Of a stretch of DNA of 64,000 nucleotides, positions 9,875 to 18,777 are shown piece after piece. Source of the DNA: Burkholderiales bacterium (GTDB lineage: Bacteria > Pseudomonadota > Gammaproteobacteria > Burkholderiales > Burkholderiaceae_C); contig JAUVWL010000004.1 of assembly GCA_030604135.1 (NCBI GenBank), forward strand, positions 152,404-216,403, in the 5' to 3' direction. The position numbers and the translations under genes are program-made. The notes beneath the pieces were generated by a model that searched no databases, had not been told where the DNA came from, and worked only from the letters and a program-made list of their open reading frames with translations. How positions within the stretch are numbered: position 1 is the stretch's first letter; each line of letters starts with the position of its first letter.

Positions 9875-9961
9875 GCGCGGGTGGCGAAATTGGTAGACGC
9901 ACCAGGTTTAGGTCCTGACGCCAGCAATGGTGTGGGGGTTCGAGTCCCCCCCCGCGCACCA
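9875..9961 (+). tRNA. tRNA-Leu (anticodon UAG)
   Basis: An 87-nt class II tRNA. The acceptor stem GCGCGGG pairs with CCCGCGC, followed by discriminator A and an encoded CCA. The anticodon loop TTTAGGT gives UAG, the T-arm has GGTTCGAGTCC, and a long variable arm is present, as expected for leucine. It is upstream of tig in the same direction. Confidence 0.96.
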
Positions 9962-10032
9962 CGGTACCGTGGAACAGATCCTCACCGGTCGGCCAGAGTC
10001 CCTGGCAGGCCGCCTTCCTTTTGGAGATTGAC

Positions 10033-11343
10033 ATGACCGTCACCGTTGAAACCCTGGAAAAGCTCGAGCGCAAGATCACGCTGACGCTGCCCGCCGACGT
10101 GATCAAGAACGAGGTCGAAAACCGCCTCAAGCGCCTGGCCCGCCAGGTCAAGATGGACGGCTTCCGTCCCGGCAAGGTGCCGATGAACGTCGTGGCCCAG
10201 CGCTATGGCTATTCGGTGCACTACGAAGTCATGAACGACAAAGTGGGCGAAGCCTTTGCCCAGGCTGCCAACGAAGCCAAGCTGCGCGTGGCCGGCCAGC
10301 CTCAGATCACCGAGAAGGACGGCGCCCCTGAGGGTCAGCTGGCCTTTGATGCGGTCTTCGAGGTCTACCCCGAGGTCAAGATCGGCGATTTGACCACGGC
10401 CGAGGTCGAGCGCGCCACCGCCACGGTCAGCGAGGCCGCCATCGACCGCACGCTCGACATCCTGCGCAAGCAGCGCCGCACCTTTGGCCAGCGTGCCAAG
10501 GAAGAGGCTGCCCAGGACGGCGACCGCGTCACCATCGACTTCGCCGGCAAAATTGACGGCGAGGCCTTCGAAGGCGGCAAGGCCGAAGGCTTTCAGTTCA
10601 TCGTCGGCGACGGCCAGATGCTCAAGGAATTTGAAGACGCCGTGCGTGGCATGAAGACCGGCGAGTCCAAGACTTTCCCGCTGGCCTTCCCTGAGGACTA
10701 CCACGGCAAGGACGTGGCCGGCAAGACCGCCGACTTCCTGGTGACCCTGCACAAGGTCGAAGCCGCCCACCTGCCCGAGGTCAACGAAGAGCTGGCCAAG
10801 TCGCTCGGCATCGCCGAGGGCACCGTCGAGGCCCTGCGCGCCGACATCAAGAAAAACCTTGAGCGCGAGGTCAAGTTCCGACTGCAGGCGCGCAACAAGC
10901 AGGCCGCCATGGACGCCCTGTCGGCCAAGGCCGAGCTGGACCTGCCCAAGTCGGTGGTCCAGGCCGAACTCGATCGCCTGATCGAAGGCGCGCGCGCAGA
11001 CCTCAAGCAGCGTGGCGTGAAAGACGCTGAGAAGGCGCCCATTCCCGAAGACCTGTTCCGCCCCCAGGCTGAGCGCCGCGTGCGTCTTGGCCTCGTGGTG
11101 GCCGAGCTGGTGCGCACCCAGGACCTGCAGGCCAAGCCCGAGCAGATCCAGGCCCACATCCAGGAACTGGCCTCGTCCTACGAGCAGCCGGCCGATGTGG
11201 TGCGCTGGTACCAGAGCGACAACCGCCGCATGGCCGAGATCGAGGCCGTGGTGATCGAGAACAACGTCACCGACTATGTCCTGTCGCAGGTCAAGGTGAC
11301 CGAAAAGGACATCGGTTTTGATGAGCTGATGGGCCAGGCCTGA
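10033..11343 (+). CDS. tig: trigger factor, ribosome-associated chaperone and peptidyl-prolyl isomerase
   Basis: A 436-residue trigger factor that binds the ribosome exit tunnel and shields nascent chains. The N-terminal ribosome-binding domain (about 1-145) contains the signature GFRPGKVPMNVV (the usual GFRxGKxP loop). The FKBP-type isomerase domain is about 155-240 (DRVTIDFAGKIDGEAFEGG), and the C-terminal helical chaperone domain follows. The ATG at 10033 comes after TTGGAGA at 10021-10027. It heads the conserved tig-clpP-clpX-lon order, and a strong terminator follows, so it can be expressed as its own unit. Length is normal for the family. Confidence 0.97.
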   Translation: MTVTVETLEKLERKITLTLPADVIKNEVENRLKRLARQVKMDGFRPGKVPMNVVAQRYGYSVHYEVMNDKVGEAFAQAANEAKLRVAGQPQITEKDGAPEGQLAFDAVFEVYPEVKIGDLTTAEVERATATVSEAAIDRTLDILRKQRRTFGQRAKEEAAQDGDRVTIDFAGKIDGEAFEGGKAEGFQFIVGDGQMLKEFEDAVRGMKTGESKTFPLAFPEDYHGKDVAGKTADFLVTLHKVEAAHLPEVNEELAKSLGIAEGTVEALRADIKKNLEREVKFRLQARNKQAAMDALSAKAELDLPKSVVQAELDRLIEGARADLKQRGVKDAEKAPIPEDLFRPQAERRVRLGLVVAELVRTQDLQAKPEQIQAHIQELASSYEQPADVVRWYQSDNRRMAEIEAVVIENNVTDYVLSQVKVTEKDIGFDELMGQA

Positions 11344-11370
11344 TCTTCCGTCGACCGTTCGGAAACGGCT

Positions 11371-11400
11371 GAGGGCGGGGCATCCCGCCCTCTTTTTTTT
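11371..11400 (+). terminator. Rho-independent terminator after tig
   Basis: A 9-bp GC-rich stem (GAGGGCGGG with CCCGCCCTC, loop of 4) is followed directly by eight T residues. It lies 27 bases after the tig stop codon. Confidence 0.92.
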
Positions 11401-11527
11401 CGAAAGCACTTGCGTCGCTGGATTTCGCCGCCACCTGTGACCGGCTGGAATTGGGCGGCCGGCCGCGTCATTCCCCGAGGTTGGTTACAGTAGCGGCATG
11501 GCAATCGCACAACACATGGAGAAACGC

Positions 11528-12145
11528 ATGAGCGCAATGGATATCCAGGGACTGGGCATGGTGCCCATGGTGATCGAACAGTCGGGCCGCGGTGAGCGTG
11601 CCTACGACATTTACTCTCGCCTGCTCAAGGAGCGCGTGATCTTCCTGGTCGGCCCGGTCAATGACCAGTCGGCCAATCTGGTGGTGGCCCAGCTGTTGTT
11701 CCTCGAAAGCGAGAACCCCGACAAGGACATCTCCTTCTACATCAACTCACCCGGTGGGTCGGTGAGCGCCGGCATGGCGATCTTCGATACCATGAATTTC
11801 ATCAAGCCGGATGTGTCCACCCTGTGCATCGGCATGGCCGCCAGCATGGGCGCCTTTCTGCTGGCTGCTGGCGCCAAGGGCAAGCGCTTTGCCCTGCCCA
11901 ACTCCAAGGTCATGATCCACCAGCCGCTGGGCGGCACCCAGGGCCAGGCCACCGAAATCGAGATCCACGCCCGCGAAATCCTCAAGACCCGGGAACAGCT
12001 CAACCGCATCCTCTCCGAGCGCACCGGACAGCCGCTGGAGAAAATCGAGCGCGACACCGAGCGTGACTACTACCTCAGCGCTGCCGAATCCCTGGAGTAC
12101 GGCCTGATCGACAAGGTCATCGAGCGGCGTCCCACCGCCAGCTGA
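11528..12145 (+). CDS. clpP: ATP-dependent Clp protease proteolytic subunit
   Basis: A 205-residue serine peptidase that forms the tetradecameric ClpP barrel and degrades unfolded substrates delivered by ClpX or ClpA. The nucleophile serine is in GMAASMGAF, the histidine in MIHQPLGG, and the aspartate lies in the C-terminal part ([11 protein letters not shown] region). The ATG at 11528 was chosen because GGAG at 11518-11521 is at the right distance; an in-frame ATG at 11498 would add ten residues that are not typical. clpX follows 152 bases later. Confidence 0.96.
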   Translation: MSAMDIQGLGMVPMVIEQSGRGERAYDIYSRLLKERVIFLVGPVNDQSANLVVAQLLFLESENPDKDISFYINSPGGSVSAGMAIFDTMNFIKPDVSTLCIGMAASMGAFLLAAGAKGKRFALPNSKVMIHQPLGGTQGQATEIEIHAREILKTREQLNRILSERTGQPLEKIERDTERDYYLSAAESLEYGLIDKVIERRPTAS

Positions 12146-12198
12146 TCCAGCGTTGTCACACTCAACTGCATGAATAAGTGCTCGTTTCCGAGTCAGTC

Positions 12199-12220
12199 GG
12201 AACCCGGTCCGGGTTCTTTT
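12199..12220 (+). terminator. weak terminator-like hairpin between clpP and clpX
   Basis: A 7-bp stem (GAACCCG with CGGGTTC) with a 3-base loop and a TTTT tail lies in the clpP-clpX gap. It is weaker than the tig terminator and may allow read-through into clpX. Confidence 0.55.
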
Positions 12221-12297
12221 CCGGCGTTTGGACCTGTGCCTGCTTGATCTATCATTGACTCATCTGAACCCCATCCTGCCCGGCAGACTGCAAACCC

Positions 12298-13563
12298 ATG
12301 GCCGACAAGAAAGCCACCTCCAGTGAAAAGGCTCTTTACTGCTCCTTCTGCGGCAAGAGCCAGCACGAGGTCAAGAAGCTGATCGCCGGCCCCTCGGTGT
12401 TCATCTGTGACGAGTGCATCGACCTGTGCAACGACATCATCCGTGACGAGCTGCCCGGTCTCGAGTCGGTCAAGCCCCAGGGTGACGAGCTGCCCACACC
12501 GGCCGAACTCAAGTCCAACCTCGACAACTACGTCATTGGTCAGGAGGCCGCCAAGCGCGCCCTGGCCGTGGCCGTGTACAACCACTACAAGCGCCTGCGC
12601 CACAAACTGGCTGCGCGCAAGGACGATGTCGAGCTGACCAAGAGCAACATCCTGCTCATCGGCCCGACCGGGTCGGGCAAGACCTTGCTGGCCCAGACCA
12701 TGGCCCGCATGCTCAACGTGCCCTTCGTCATGGCCGATGCGACCACGCTGACCGAGGCCGGCTACGTGGGCGAAGACGTCGAGAACATCGTCGCCAAGCT
12801 GTTGCAAAGCTGCAACTACGATGTCGAGCGGGCCCAGCAGGGCATCGTCTACATCGACGAGATCGACAAGATCACGCGCAAGTCCGACAACCCCTCCATC
12901 ACCCGCGACGTCTCGGGTGAGGGTGTGCAGCAAGCCTTGCTCAAACTGGTTGAAGGCACTATGGCCAGTGTGCCGCCACAGGGTGGCCGCAAGCACCCCA
13001 ACCAGGACTTCCTGCAGGTCGATACCACCAATATCCTGTTCATCTGTGGTGGTGCTTTTGCCGGGCTTGAAAAGATCATCGAAAACCGGACCGAAGATTC
13101 CGGCATGGGCTTCGGCGCGGTGGTGCGCAGCAAGCAGCACCGCAGCCTGAGCGAGTCGTTTCAGGACATCGAGCCTGAAGACCTGATCAAGTTTGGTCTT
13201 ATCCCCGAGCTGGTGGGCCGCCTGCCAGTGATCGCCAGCCTGGCGGAACTCAGCGAAGAAGCCCTGGTGGAAATCCTCACCGCGCCCAAGAACGCGGTCG
13301 TCAAGCAATACGCCAAACTGTTGTCCATGGAAGGTGTCGAGCTGGAAGTCCGGCCTGCGGCGCTCAAGGCGATCTCCCGCAAGGCGCTGGCACGCAAGAC
13401 CGGTGCGCGTGGACTGCGGTCGATCCTGGAAAACGCCCTGATCGACACCATGTTCGATCTGCCCGGCATGAGCAACGTGGAGAAGGTGGTTGTCGACGAG
13501 TCCACCATCGAGGAAAACAAGCCACCCCTGCTGGTGTACCGTGAGGCGGCCAGACAGGCCTGA
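12298..13563 (+). CDS. clpX: ATP-dependent Clp protease ATP-binding subunit ClpX
   Basis: A 421-residue AAA+ unfoldase that recognises tagged substrates and feeds them to ClpP. The N-terminal zinc-binding domain shows CSFCGKS and CDECIDLC (four cysteines, about residues 16-41). The AAA+ module has Walker A GPTGSGKT (about 120), Walker [10 protein letters not shown] (about 184) and the sensor segment ILFICGGAF. The ClpP-binding loop ([10 protein letters not shown] is the neighbouring conserved segment) and the C-terminal small domain with KTGARGLRS are present. Length and order next to clpP are standard. Confidence 0.97.
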   Translation: MADKKATSSEKALYCSFCGKSQHEVKKLIAGPSVFICDECIDLCNDIIRDELPGLESVKPQGDELPTPAELKSNLDNYVIGQEAAKRALAVAVYNHYKRLRHKLAARKDDVELTKSNILLIGPTGSGKTLLAQTMARMLNVPFVMADATTLTEAGYVGEDVENIVAKLLQSCNYDVERAQQGIVYIDEIDKITRKSDNPSITRDVSGEGVQQALLKLVEGTMASVPPQGGRKHPNQDFLQVDTTNILFICGGAFAGLEKIIENRTEDSGMGFGAVVRSKQHRSLSESFQDIEPEDLIKFGLIPELVGRLPVIASLAELSEEALVEILTAPKNAVVKQYAKLLSMEGVELEVRPAALKAISRKALARKTGARGLRSILENALIDTMFDLPGMSNVEKVVVDESTIEENKPPLLVYREAARQA

Positions 13564-13669
13564 TGGCTGCTGCTCCTGGCCCTTGTGCTGTAGAGAGACC
13601 GAGTGACGGTGTGACCGGTTGAACGCCTGCTCACCGCACCCCATTGCCCCATTTAGTCGAGGTTGAACC

Positions 13670-16099
13670 ATGTCCGGTCACCCCCCCCTGCCCAGTACCC
13701 TGGTGGACCTGCCCCTGTTGCCGCTGCGCGATGTGGTGGTTTTCCCCCACATGGTCATTCCGCTCTTCGTCGGGCGTCCCAAGAGCATCAAGGCGCTGGA
13801 AGCGGCCATGGAGGCCGAGCGTCGCATCATGCTGGTGGCGCAAAAGGCCGCAGCCAAAGACGAACCCTCGACCAAGGACATGTTCGAGATGGGTTGTGTT
13901 GCGACCATTTTGCAAATGCTCAAGTTACCCGATGGCACCGTCAAAGTGCTGGTGGAAGGTCTGCAACGGGCCAAGGTGCTCGACATCCTGGAAACCGAAA
14001 CCCATTTCGTGGCCAGCGTCACGCCATCCGACCCAGCCGCGGAACGGGCACAGACCCAGGCCAACGAACTGGAGGCGCTGCGGCGTGCTGTCATGCAGCA
14101 GTTCGACCAGTACGTCAAACTGAACAAGAAGATCCCGGCCGAGATCCTGACCTCGATCACCAGCATCGACGACGCCGGGCGACTGGCCGACACCATTGCT
14201 GCCCACCTGCCGCTCAAGCTCGAATCCAAACAGGTCGTGCTCGACCTGGATCCGGTCAACAAGCGGCTGGAGAACCTGTTCGAGCAGCTCGAGCGCGAGG
14301 TCGACATCCTCAACGTGGACAAGCGCATCCGTGGCCGCGTCAAGCGCCAGATGGAGAAGAACCAGCGCGACTTCTACCTCAACGAACAGGTCAAGGCCAT
14401 TCAGAAGGAGCTCGGTGAAGGCGAAGAGGGCGCCGACATCGAAGAGATCGAGAAGAAGATCAAGGCCGCCAAGATGCCTGCGGAGGCCCGCAAGAAGGCC
14501 GAGGCCGAGTTCAAGAAGCTCAAGCTCATGTCACCCATGTCGGCGGAAGCCACCGTGGTGCGCAACTACATCGATGCCTTGGTGGGCCTGCCCTGGAGCA
14601 AGAAGACCAAGATCAAGCACGACCTGGCCCATGCCGAGGATGTGCTCAACGAAGACCACTACGGTCTGGAAAAGGTCAAGGACCGGATCCTCGAATACCT
14701 CGCGGTCCAGCAGCGCGTCGACAAGGTCAAGGCGCCCATCCTGTGCCTGGTGGGCCCACCGGGTGTCGGCAAGACCTCGCTCGGCCAGTCGATTGCCAAG
14801 GCCACCGGACGCAAGTACGTGCGCATGGCCCTGGGCGGCATGCGCGACGAAGCCGAGATCCGCGGGCATCGGCGTACCTACATCGGTGCCATGCCGGGCA
14901 AGGTGTTGCAAAGCCTGAACAAGGTCGGCACCCGAAACCCCCTGTTCCTGCTCGACGAAATCGACAAATTGGGCACCGATTTCCGGGGCGATCCCTCGTC
15001 GGCCTTGCTGGAGGTGCTGGACCCCGAGCAGAACCACACCTTTGCCGACCACTATGTCGAAGTCGACTTCGACCTGTCGGACGTGATGTTCGTGGCCACG
15101 TCCAACTCGATGAACATCCCGCCGGCCCTTCTGGACCGGATGGAGGTCATCCGTCTGTCGGGTTACACCGAAGACGAGAAGACCAACATCGCCGTGCGTT
15201 ACCTGCTGCCCAAGCAGCTCAAGAACAATGGCATCAAGGACGGCGAGCTGGACGTGACCGAAGCGGCGGTGCGCGACATCGTGCGCTACTACACCCGCGA
15301 GGCGGGTGTGCGCTCGCTCGAGCGCGAACTCTCCAAGATCTGCCGCAAGGTGGTCAAGGGCCTGCTGCTCAAGAAGTACGAACCGACCGTGGTGGTCACG
15401 GCGGACAACCTGCCGGACTTCCTGGGGGTGCGCAAGTACACCTACGGGCGCGCCGAAGCCCAGAACCAGGTTGGTCAGGTGGTGGGGCTGGCCTGGACCG
15501 AAGTGGGCGGCGATCTGCTGACCATCGAAGTGGCCATCATGCCCGGCAAGGGCAACATCACCCGCACCGGTTCGCTTGGCGATGTGATGAAGGAATCGGT
15601 GGAGGCCGCCCGCACGGTGGTGCGCAGCCGCGCCCGTGTGCTGGGCATCAAGGACGAGATGTTCGACAAGCGCGACATCCACATCCACGTGCCCGATGGC
15701 GCCACGCCCAAGGACGGTCCGAGTGCGGGGATCGCCATGACCACGGCACTGGTGTCCTCGCTGACGGGCATTCCGGTGCGGGCCGATGTGGCCATGACCG
15801 GTGAGATCACCCTGCGGGGCGAGGTGACGGCCATCGGCGGTCTTAAGGAGAAGCTGTTGGCGGCGCTGCGCGGCGGCATCAAGACCGTCATCATCCCCGA
15901 GGAGAACGTCAAGGACCTGGCCGAGATCCCCGACAACGTCAAGCAGGGACTCGAGATCAAACCCGTCAAGTGGATCGACAAGGTGCTTGAGATTGCTTTG
16001 GAGCGCAAACCGGTGCCCTTGACCGACGAAGAGATCGCGGCCCAGGTGGCGGCTCCTGTGGCAGCGCCGGCACCAGCGAGTGGCGCGGTCAAGCACTGA
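13670..16099 (+). CDS. lon: ATP-dependent Lon protease (LonA)
   Basis: An 809-residue soluble LonA protease that degrades damaged and regulatory proteins. The N-terminal substrate domain (about 10-205) begins with LPLLPLRDVVVFPHM; a long helical linker follows. The AAA+ domain contains GPPGVGKTSL (about 360) and FLLDEIDKLG; the peptidase domain carries the catalytic serine in PKDGPSAG (about 683) and the lysine in the segment after GGLKEKLLAA (about 724). A short Ala/Pro-rich tail ends the protein. The 3' gap carries a strong promoter for the downstream tRNA genes. All catalytic residues are present. Confidence 0.97.
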   Translation: MSGHPPLPSTLVDLPLLPLRDVVVFPHMVIPLFVGRPKSIKALEAAMEAERRIMLVAQKAAAKDEPSTKDMFEMGCVATILQMLKLPDGTVKVLVEGLQRAKVLDILETETHFVASVTPSDPAAERAQTQANELEALRRAVMQQFDQYVKLNKKIPAEILTSITSIDDAGRLADTIAAHLPLKLESKQVVLDLDPVNKRLENLFEQLEREVDILNVDKRIRGRVKRQMEKNQRDFYLNEQVKAIQKELGEGEEGADIEEIEKKIKAAKMPAEARKKAEAEFKKLKLMSPMSAEATVVRNYIDALVGLPWSKKTKIKHDLAHAEDVLNEDHYGLEKVKDRILEYLAVQQRVDKVKAPILCLVGPPGVGKTSLGQSIAKATGRKYVRMALGGMRDEAEIRGHRRTYIGAMPGKVLQSLNKVGTRNPLFLLDEIDKLGTDFRGDPSSALLEVLDPEQNHTFADHYVEVDFDLSDVMFVATSNSMNIPPALLDRMEVIRLSGYTEDEKTNIAVRYLLPKQLKNNGIKDGELDVTEAAVRDIVRYYTREAGVRSLERELSKICRKVVKGLLLKKYEPTVVVTADNLPDFLGVRKYTYGRAEAQNQVGQVVGLAWTEVGGDLLTIEVAIMPGKGNITRTGSLGDVMKESVEAARTVVRSRARVLGIKDEMFDKRDIHIHVPDGATPKDGPSAGIAMTTALVSSLTGIPVRADVAMTGEITLRGEVTAIGGLKEKLLAALRGGIKTVIIPEENVKDLAEIPDNVKQGLEIKPVKWIDKVLEIALERKPVPLTDEEIAAQVAAPVAAPAPASGAVKH

Positions 16100-16184
16100 A
16101 AGAATAGATTGCCAGGCAGCAACAAGACTCTCCGTGCAGACTTGTTGCCGGTGGTTGGATCCGTTCAAAAAAGTTGAGCGGCTC

Positions 16185-16214
16185 TTGAAAGACCAAGGAA
16201 AAACACGCTATAAT
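16185..16214 (+). promoter_or_regulatory. sigma-70 promoter of the tRNA-Gly/Cys genes
   Basis: TTGAAA at 16185-16190 and a perfect TATAAT at 16209-16214 are separated by 18 bases, about 40 bases before tRNA-Gly. It is the best match to a housekeeping promoter in the window. Confidence 0.85.
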
Positions 16215-16252
16215 TTCAGCTTCTGAAGAGCACAACAAGTTCTGAAGAAAAT

Positions 16253-16328
16253 GCGGGAATAGCTCAGTTGGTAGAGCGCAACCTTGCCAAGGTTGAGGTC
16301 GCGAGTTCGAACCTCGTTTCCCGCTCCA
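16253..16328 (+). tRNA. tRNA-Gly (anticodon GCC)
   Basis: A 76-nt tRNA with acceptor stem GCGGGAA/TTCCCGC, anticodon loop TTGCCAA (GCC), a canonical T-arm and an encoded CCA. It is the first of three tRNA genes in a row. Confidence 0.97.
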
Positions 16329-16338
16329 GATTCAAAAA

Positions 16339-16361
16339 GGGAAGCTCAGCTTCCCTTTTTT
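16339..16361 (+). terminator. hairpin with T-run after tRNA-Gly
   Basis: The stem GGGAAGC/GCTTCCC with a 3-base loop is flanked by an A-run and followed by seven T residues. It lies between tRNA-Gly and tRNA-Cys and probably terminates part of the transcript. Confidence 0.85.
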
Positions 16362-16390
16362 GTCGGTGACCGCTCAGGCAGCGGTTACAT

Positions 16391-16464
16391 GGCGCGATAG
16401 CAAAGCGGTTATGCAACGGATTGCAAATCCGTCTAGCCCGGTTCGACTCCGGGTCGCGCCTCCA
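16391..16464 (+). tRNA. tRNA-Cys (anticodon GCA)
   Basis: A 74-nt tRNA with acceptor GGCGCGA/TCGCGCC, anticodon loop TTGCAAA (GCA), the CGGTTCGACTCCG T-arm and an encoded CCA. Confidence 0.97.
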
Positions 16465-16473
16465 GCCTGTGCA

Positions 16474-16506
16474 CCCCGCCTGCGCCAGTCGCAGGCGGGG
16501 TTTTTC
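16474..16506 (+). terminator. Rho-independent terminator after tRNA-Cys
   Basis: The stem CCCCGCCTGCG/CGCAGGCGGGG (11 bp, 5-base loop) is followed by TTTTTCTTTT. This is a strong terminator. Confidence 0.92.
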
Positions 16507-16561
16507 TTTTCCTGAGTGCCGGCCGCAAAGGCCGGTTCGAACTGCGACAATCGACGCCCTT

Positions 16562-16650
16562 GCCTCGATGGTGAAATTGGTAGACACAGCGGACTTAAAA
16601 TCCGCCGCCCCTCACCGGGCGTACCGGTTCGACCCCGGTTCGAGGCACCA
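16562..16650 (+). tRNA. tRNA-Leu (anticodon UAA)
   Basis: An 89-nt class II tRNA with acceptor GCCTCGA/TCGAGGC, anticodon loop CTTAAAA (UAA), a long variable arm and an encoded CCA. It follows the terminator by 55 bases and is read in the same direction. Confidence 0.97.
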
Positions 16651-16693
16651 GGCCGCTGGAAATTTTCCCTTTTCACCGGTACAGTGAGTTGCC

Positions 16694-17317
16694 ATGACAC
16701 GATACAACGCCCCCTTCGAGATCCACGTGCACGGCGATGTGCCGCTGCGCGAAGATGTCGGCTATGAACAGATTCAGGAGGCGCTTCGCCCACTGTGGCA
16801 GTACGCGGGTGCGCGTTCGCTGGCCGCTGCTGCCGAAAGTGCTTACGAGGACGAGCCCGGCATCCGTTTCGATGCGGCTGCCCGTCAGTTGCAGATCTGC
16901 TGGACGGTGCCAGGTGGCGACGAGTTCCGTCAGGTGATCGAAGAGGCCTGCATGGCACTCAACGACATCGCTGCGGCCGGTGCGCCCCTGGAGGTGTCCT
17001 TTTACGACACCGAGTTCGATGAGGAAGACGAGTCGGCCGAAGGCGAAGCCCGGGACGATTTCATGATGTGTTTCGTCGGTCCTACGCCGGCCGCCATCAT
17101 GCAGGTCCAGCGGGACTTGCTGGTGCAGGACGTCGTGCACGTCATGGAGCGCCATTTCGACGGCTCCGAGCTTGGCGAGGTTGTGGGTGCCATCGACAAG
17201 CTGTTCGGCCAGCGCTTCGACGCCCTCGTCAGTTCCATGCAGCTGGGCAAGCCCCCTCGGGGGCACGGCGGATCTTCTGGTCACGGGGGACCTCGCAAGC
17301 CCCGTCATTTGCACTGA
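16694..17317 (+). CDS. conserved hypothetical protein, acidic, unrecognised
   Basis: A 207-residue protein with no domain I can name. It opens with a compact segment (FEIHVHGDVPLREDV) and has an acidic stretch around residues 113-121 (DEEDESAEGE). It ends with a basic, Gly/His-rich tail (HGGSSGHGGPRKPRHLH) that looks disordered. No signal peptide or membrane helix is visible. It starts 43 bases after tRNA-Leu and could be read from the tRNA promoter region. Codon use matches its neighbours, so it is most likely a real gene; the function is unknown. Confidence 0.75.
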   Translation: MTRYNAPFEIHVHGDVPLREDVGYEQIQEALRPLWQYAGARSLAAAAESAYEDEPGIRFDAAARQLQICWTVPGGDEFRQVIEEACMALNDIAAAGAPLEVSFYDTEFDEEDESAEGEARDDFMMCFVGPTPAAIMQVQRDLLVQDVVHVMERHFDGSELGEVVGAIDKLFGQRFDALVSSMQLGKPPRGHGGSSGHGGPRKPRHLH

Positions 17318-17370
17318 TCAGGACTTCCTGCGGGGCTGATCGCCCGCCGCAGTGAGCCTGTATTTGCCGA

Positions 17371-17781
17371 TCAGTAGCTGAGGACCCGTGGCAGGCCCTT
17401 GGCTTCCGCGACCCACCGCACCACCTCGGCCTCGGTGGGCGTGCGCCGAACCAGCTTGCGCGTGGTGTTGATCTCGATCATCGTGCGCGCCAGGTTGTCG
17501 GCGCGCCGGCGTGCCAGCTCGGGAACGGTGTCGACACCGGCCGCTTCCAGCAGCTCGGCATATTCCGAGCCGACGCCATTGATGCGGTACAGATCGACCA
17601 TGTTCGCGAACTTGAGCACCTGCTTGTAGGTCAGGCCGCTGTCCTTGGCCAGGGCCTTGCGTTGTGCAGGGGTCTTGCTGCGCGCCAGGAGTCCATCCGT
17701 GTCCTTGACACCTGCCGTGCGCAGCTTCTCACCGATGGCGGGACCGATGCCCTCCACGTCTTCGATCTTCTTGTTGGCCAT
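17371..17781 (-). CDS. helix-hairpin-helix (DUF4332-like) protein
   Basis: A 136-residue basic cytosolic protein with a DUF4332-like pair of helix-hairpin-helix modules. The first module reads VEGIGPAIGEKLRTAGV (about 10-26) and the second YRINGVGSEYAELLEAAGV (about 63-81). Such modules bind DNA non-specifically or mediate protein contacts. AGGAAAGGAAAT precedes the ATG on the minus strand. It is convergent with the upstream hypothetical gene. No specific role is known. Confidence 0.8.
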   Translation of the reverse strand: MANKKIEDVEGIGPAIGEKLRTAGVKDTDGLLARSKTPAQRKALAKDSGLTYKQVLKFANMVDLYRINGVGSEYAELLEAAGVDTVPELARRRADNLARTMIEINTTRKLVRRTPTEAEVVRWVAEAKGLPRVLSY

Positions 17782-17964
17782 GCGGATTTCCTTTCCTGGG
17801 TGATGGCAAATGCCGAAGTGCTGTCACCGTCAATGTACTGAAAAGGAATTGTTTTGAACACAGATGGTCACACGTTTGTGGATCCCGTCACGGCGGCTTG
17901 ACAGTTTGTCTGCTGGACGCGTCACTGTGCAGACGCCAAATCGACCAGATGGCGCGTGACTTGC

Positions 17965-18777
17965 TCAGACAGGCAGCGTTTCCACCTTGGCCTCGCGATG
18001 GATCCACTGGCGAGCGGCACTCTCGAGGGCGAGGGAATTGCCCGTGTCCAGCCACTCGACCGCAAGATGCACGTCCAAGGCCATGGGTGTACGTGCTGGC
18101 AACAGCAAGACCCTGCGTGCCTGGCGGGCCACGGCGACTGCCGGATCGACCAATTGGACCTGTGGCCCACAAAGCCGTTCAAGCTCGGCTCGGGCAAACG
18201 GGTAGTGTGTGCAGCCCAGCACCAGCTGATCGATCGGGGGACGCTCAGGCGACTGCTGGTGCAGTGAGGTCCATGCCTTATGGCACAGGCGAGCCACCGC
18301 AGGCAGGTCGGCCAGCTCGATGGCGTCGGCCAGGCCTTCACATGCCTGGCTGCTGAACCGCACATGGGGGTAGGCCGCCTCGGTGCGTGACACCAGGTCG
18401 GCATAGCGCCGGCTGGTCAGGGTGCCGCGGGTGGCGAGCACGCCCACATGGCCGGTTCGGCTTGCTTGTGCTGCAGGTTTGAGCGCCGGCTCCACACCCA
18501 CCACCGGCAGTGTGGCGTAGCGAGCGCGAAGGGCATCAATGGCGCCCGCCGTGGCCGTGTTGCAGGCCACCACCATCGCATCCAGGGGCGTCCTGGCCAG
18601 CAAGGCCGCGGATATACGCAGGGCCCGCTCGGTGACCAGCTCTGCGCTGTGCCCCCCGTAGGGCGCACAGGCACTGTCGGCGACATAGATGAAACGGACC
18701 TCGGGCAGCTCGGCCAGCAAGGCGCGCAGTACGCTCAGGCCGCCGACGCCGCTGTCCCAGACACCGACGGTCTTCAA
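17965..18777 (-). CDS. murI: glutamate racemase
   Basis: A 270-residue cofactor-independent glutamate racemase that makes D-glutamate for peptidoglycan. Key segments: DSGVGGLSVL at the N-terminus (catalytic aspartate), the first catalytic cysteine in VACNTATAGA (about 71) and the second in LGCTHYPF (about 184). The start is TTG at 18777, which overlaps the fumarase stop (TTGA, 4 bases); no ATG is at the right place, and this start gives the standard N-terminus MKTVGVWDSG. It is the last gene of the sodium channel-fumarase-murI operon and is likely translationally coupled. Confidence 0.93.
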   Translation of the reverse strand: MKTVGVWDSGVGGLSVLRALLAELPEVRFIYVADSACAPYGGHSAELVTERALRISAALLARTPLDAMVVACNTATAGAIDALRARYATLPVVGVEPALKPAAQASRTGHVGVLATRGTLTSRRYADLVSRTEAAYPHVRFSSQACEGLADAIELADLPAVARLCHKAWTSLHQQSPERPPIDQLVLGCTHYPFARAELERLCGPQVQLVDPAVAVARQARRVLLLPARTPMALDVHLAVEWLDTGNSLALESAARQWIHREAKVETLPV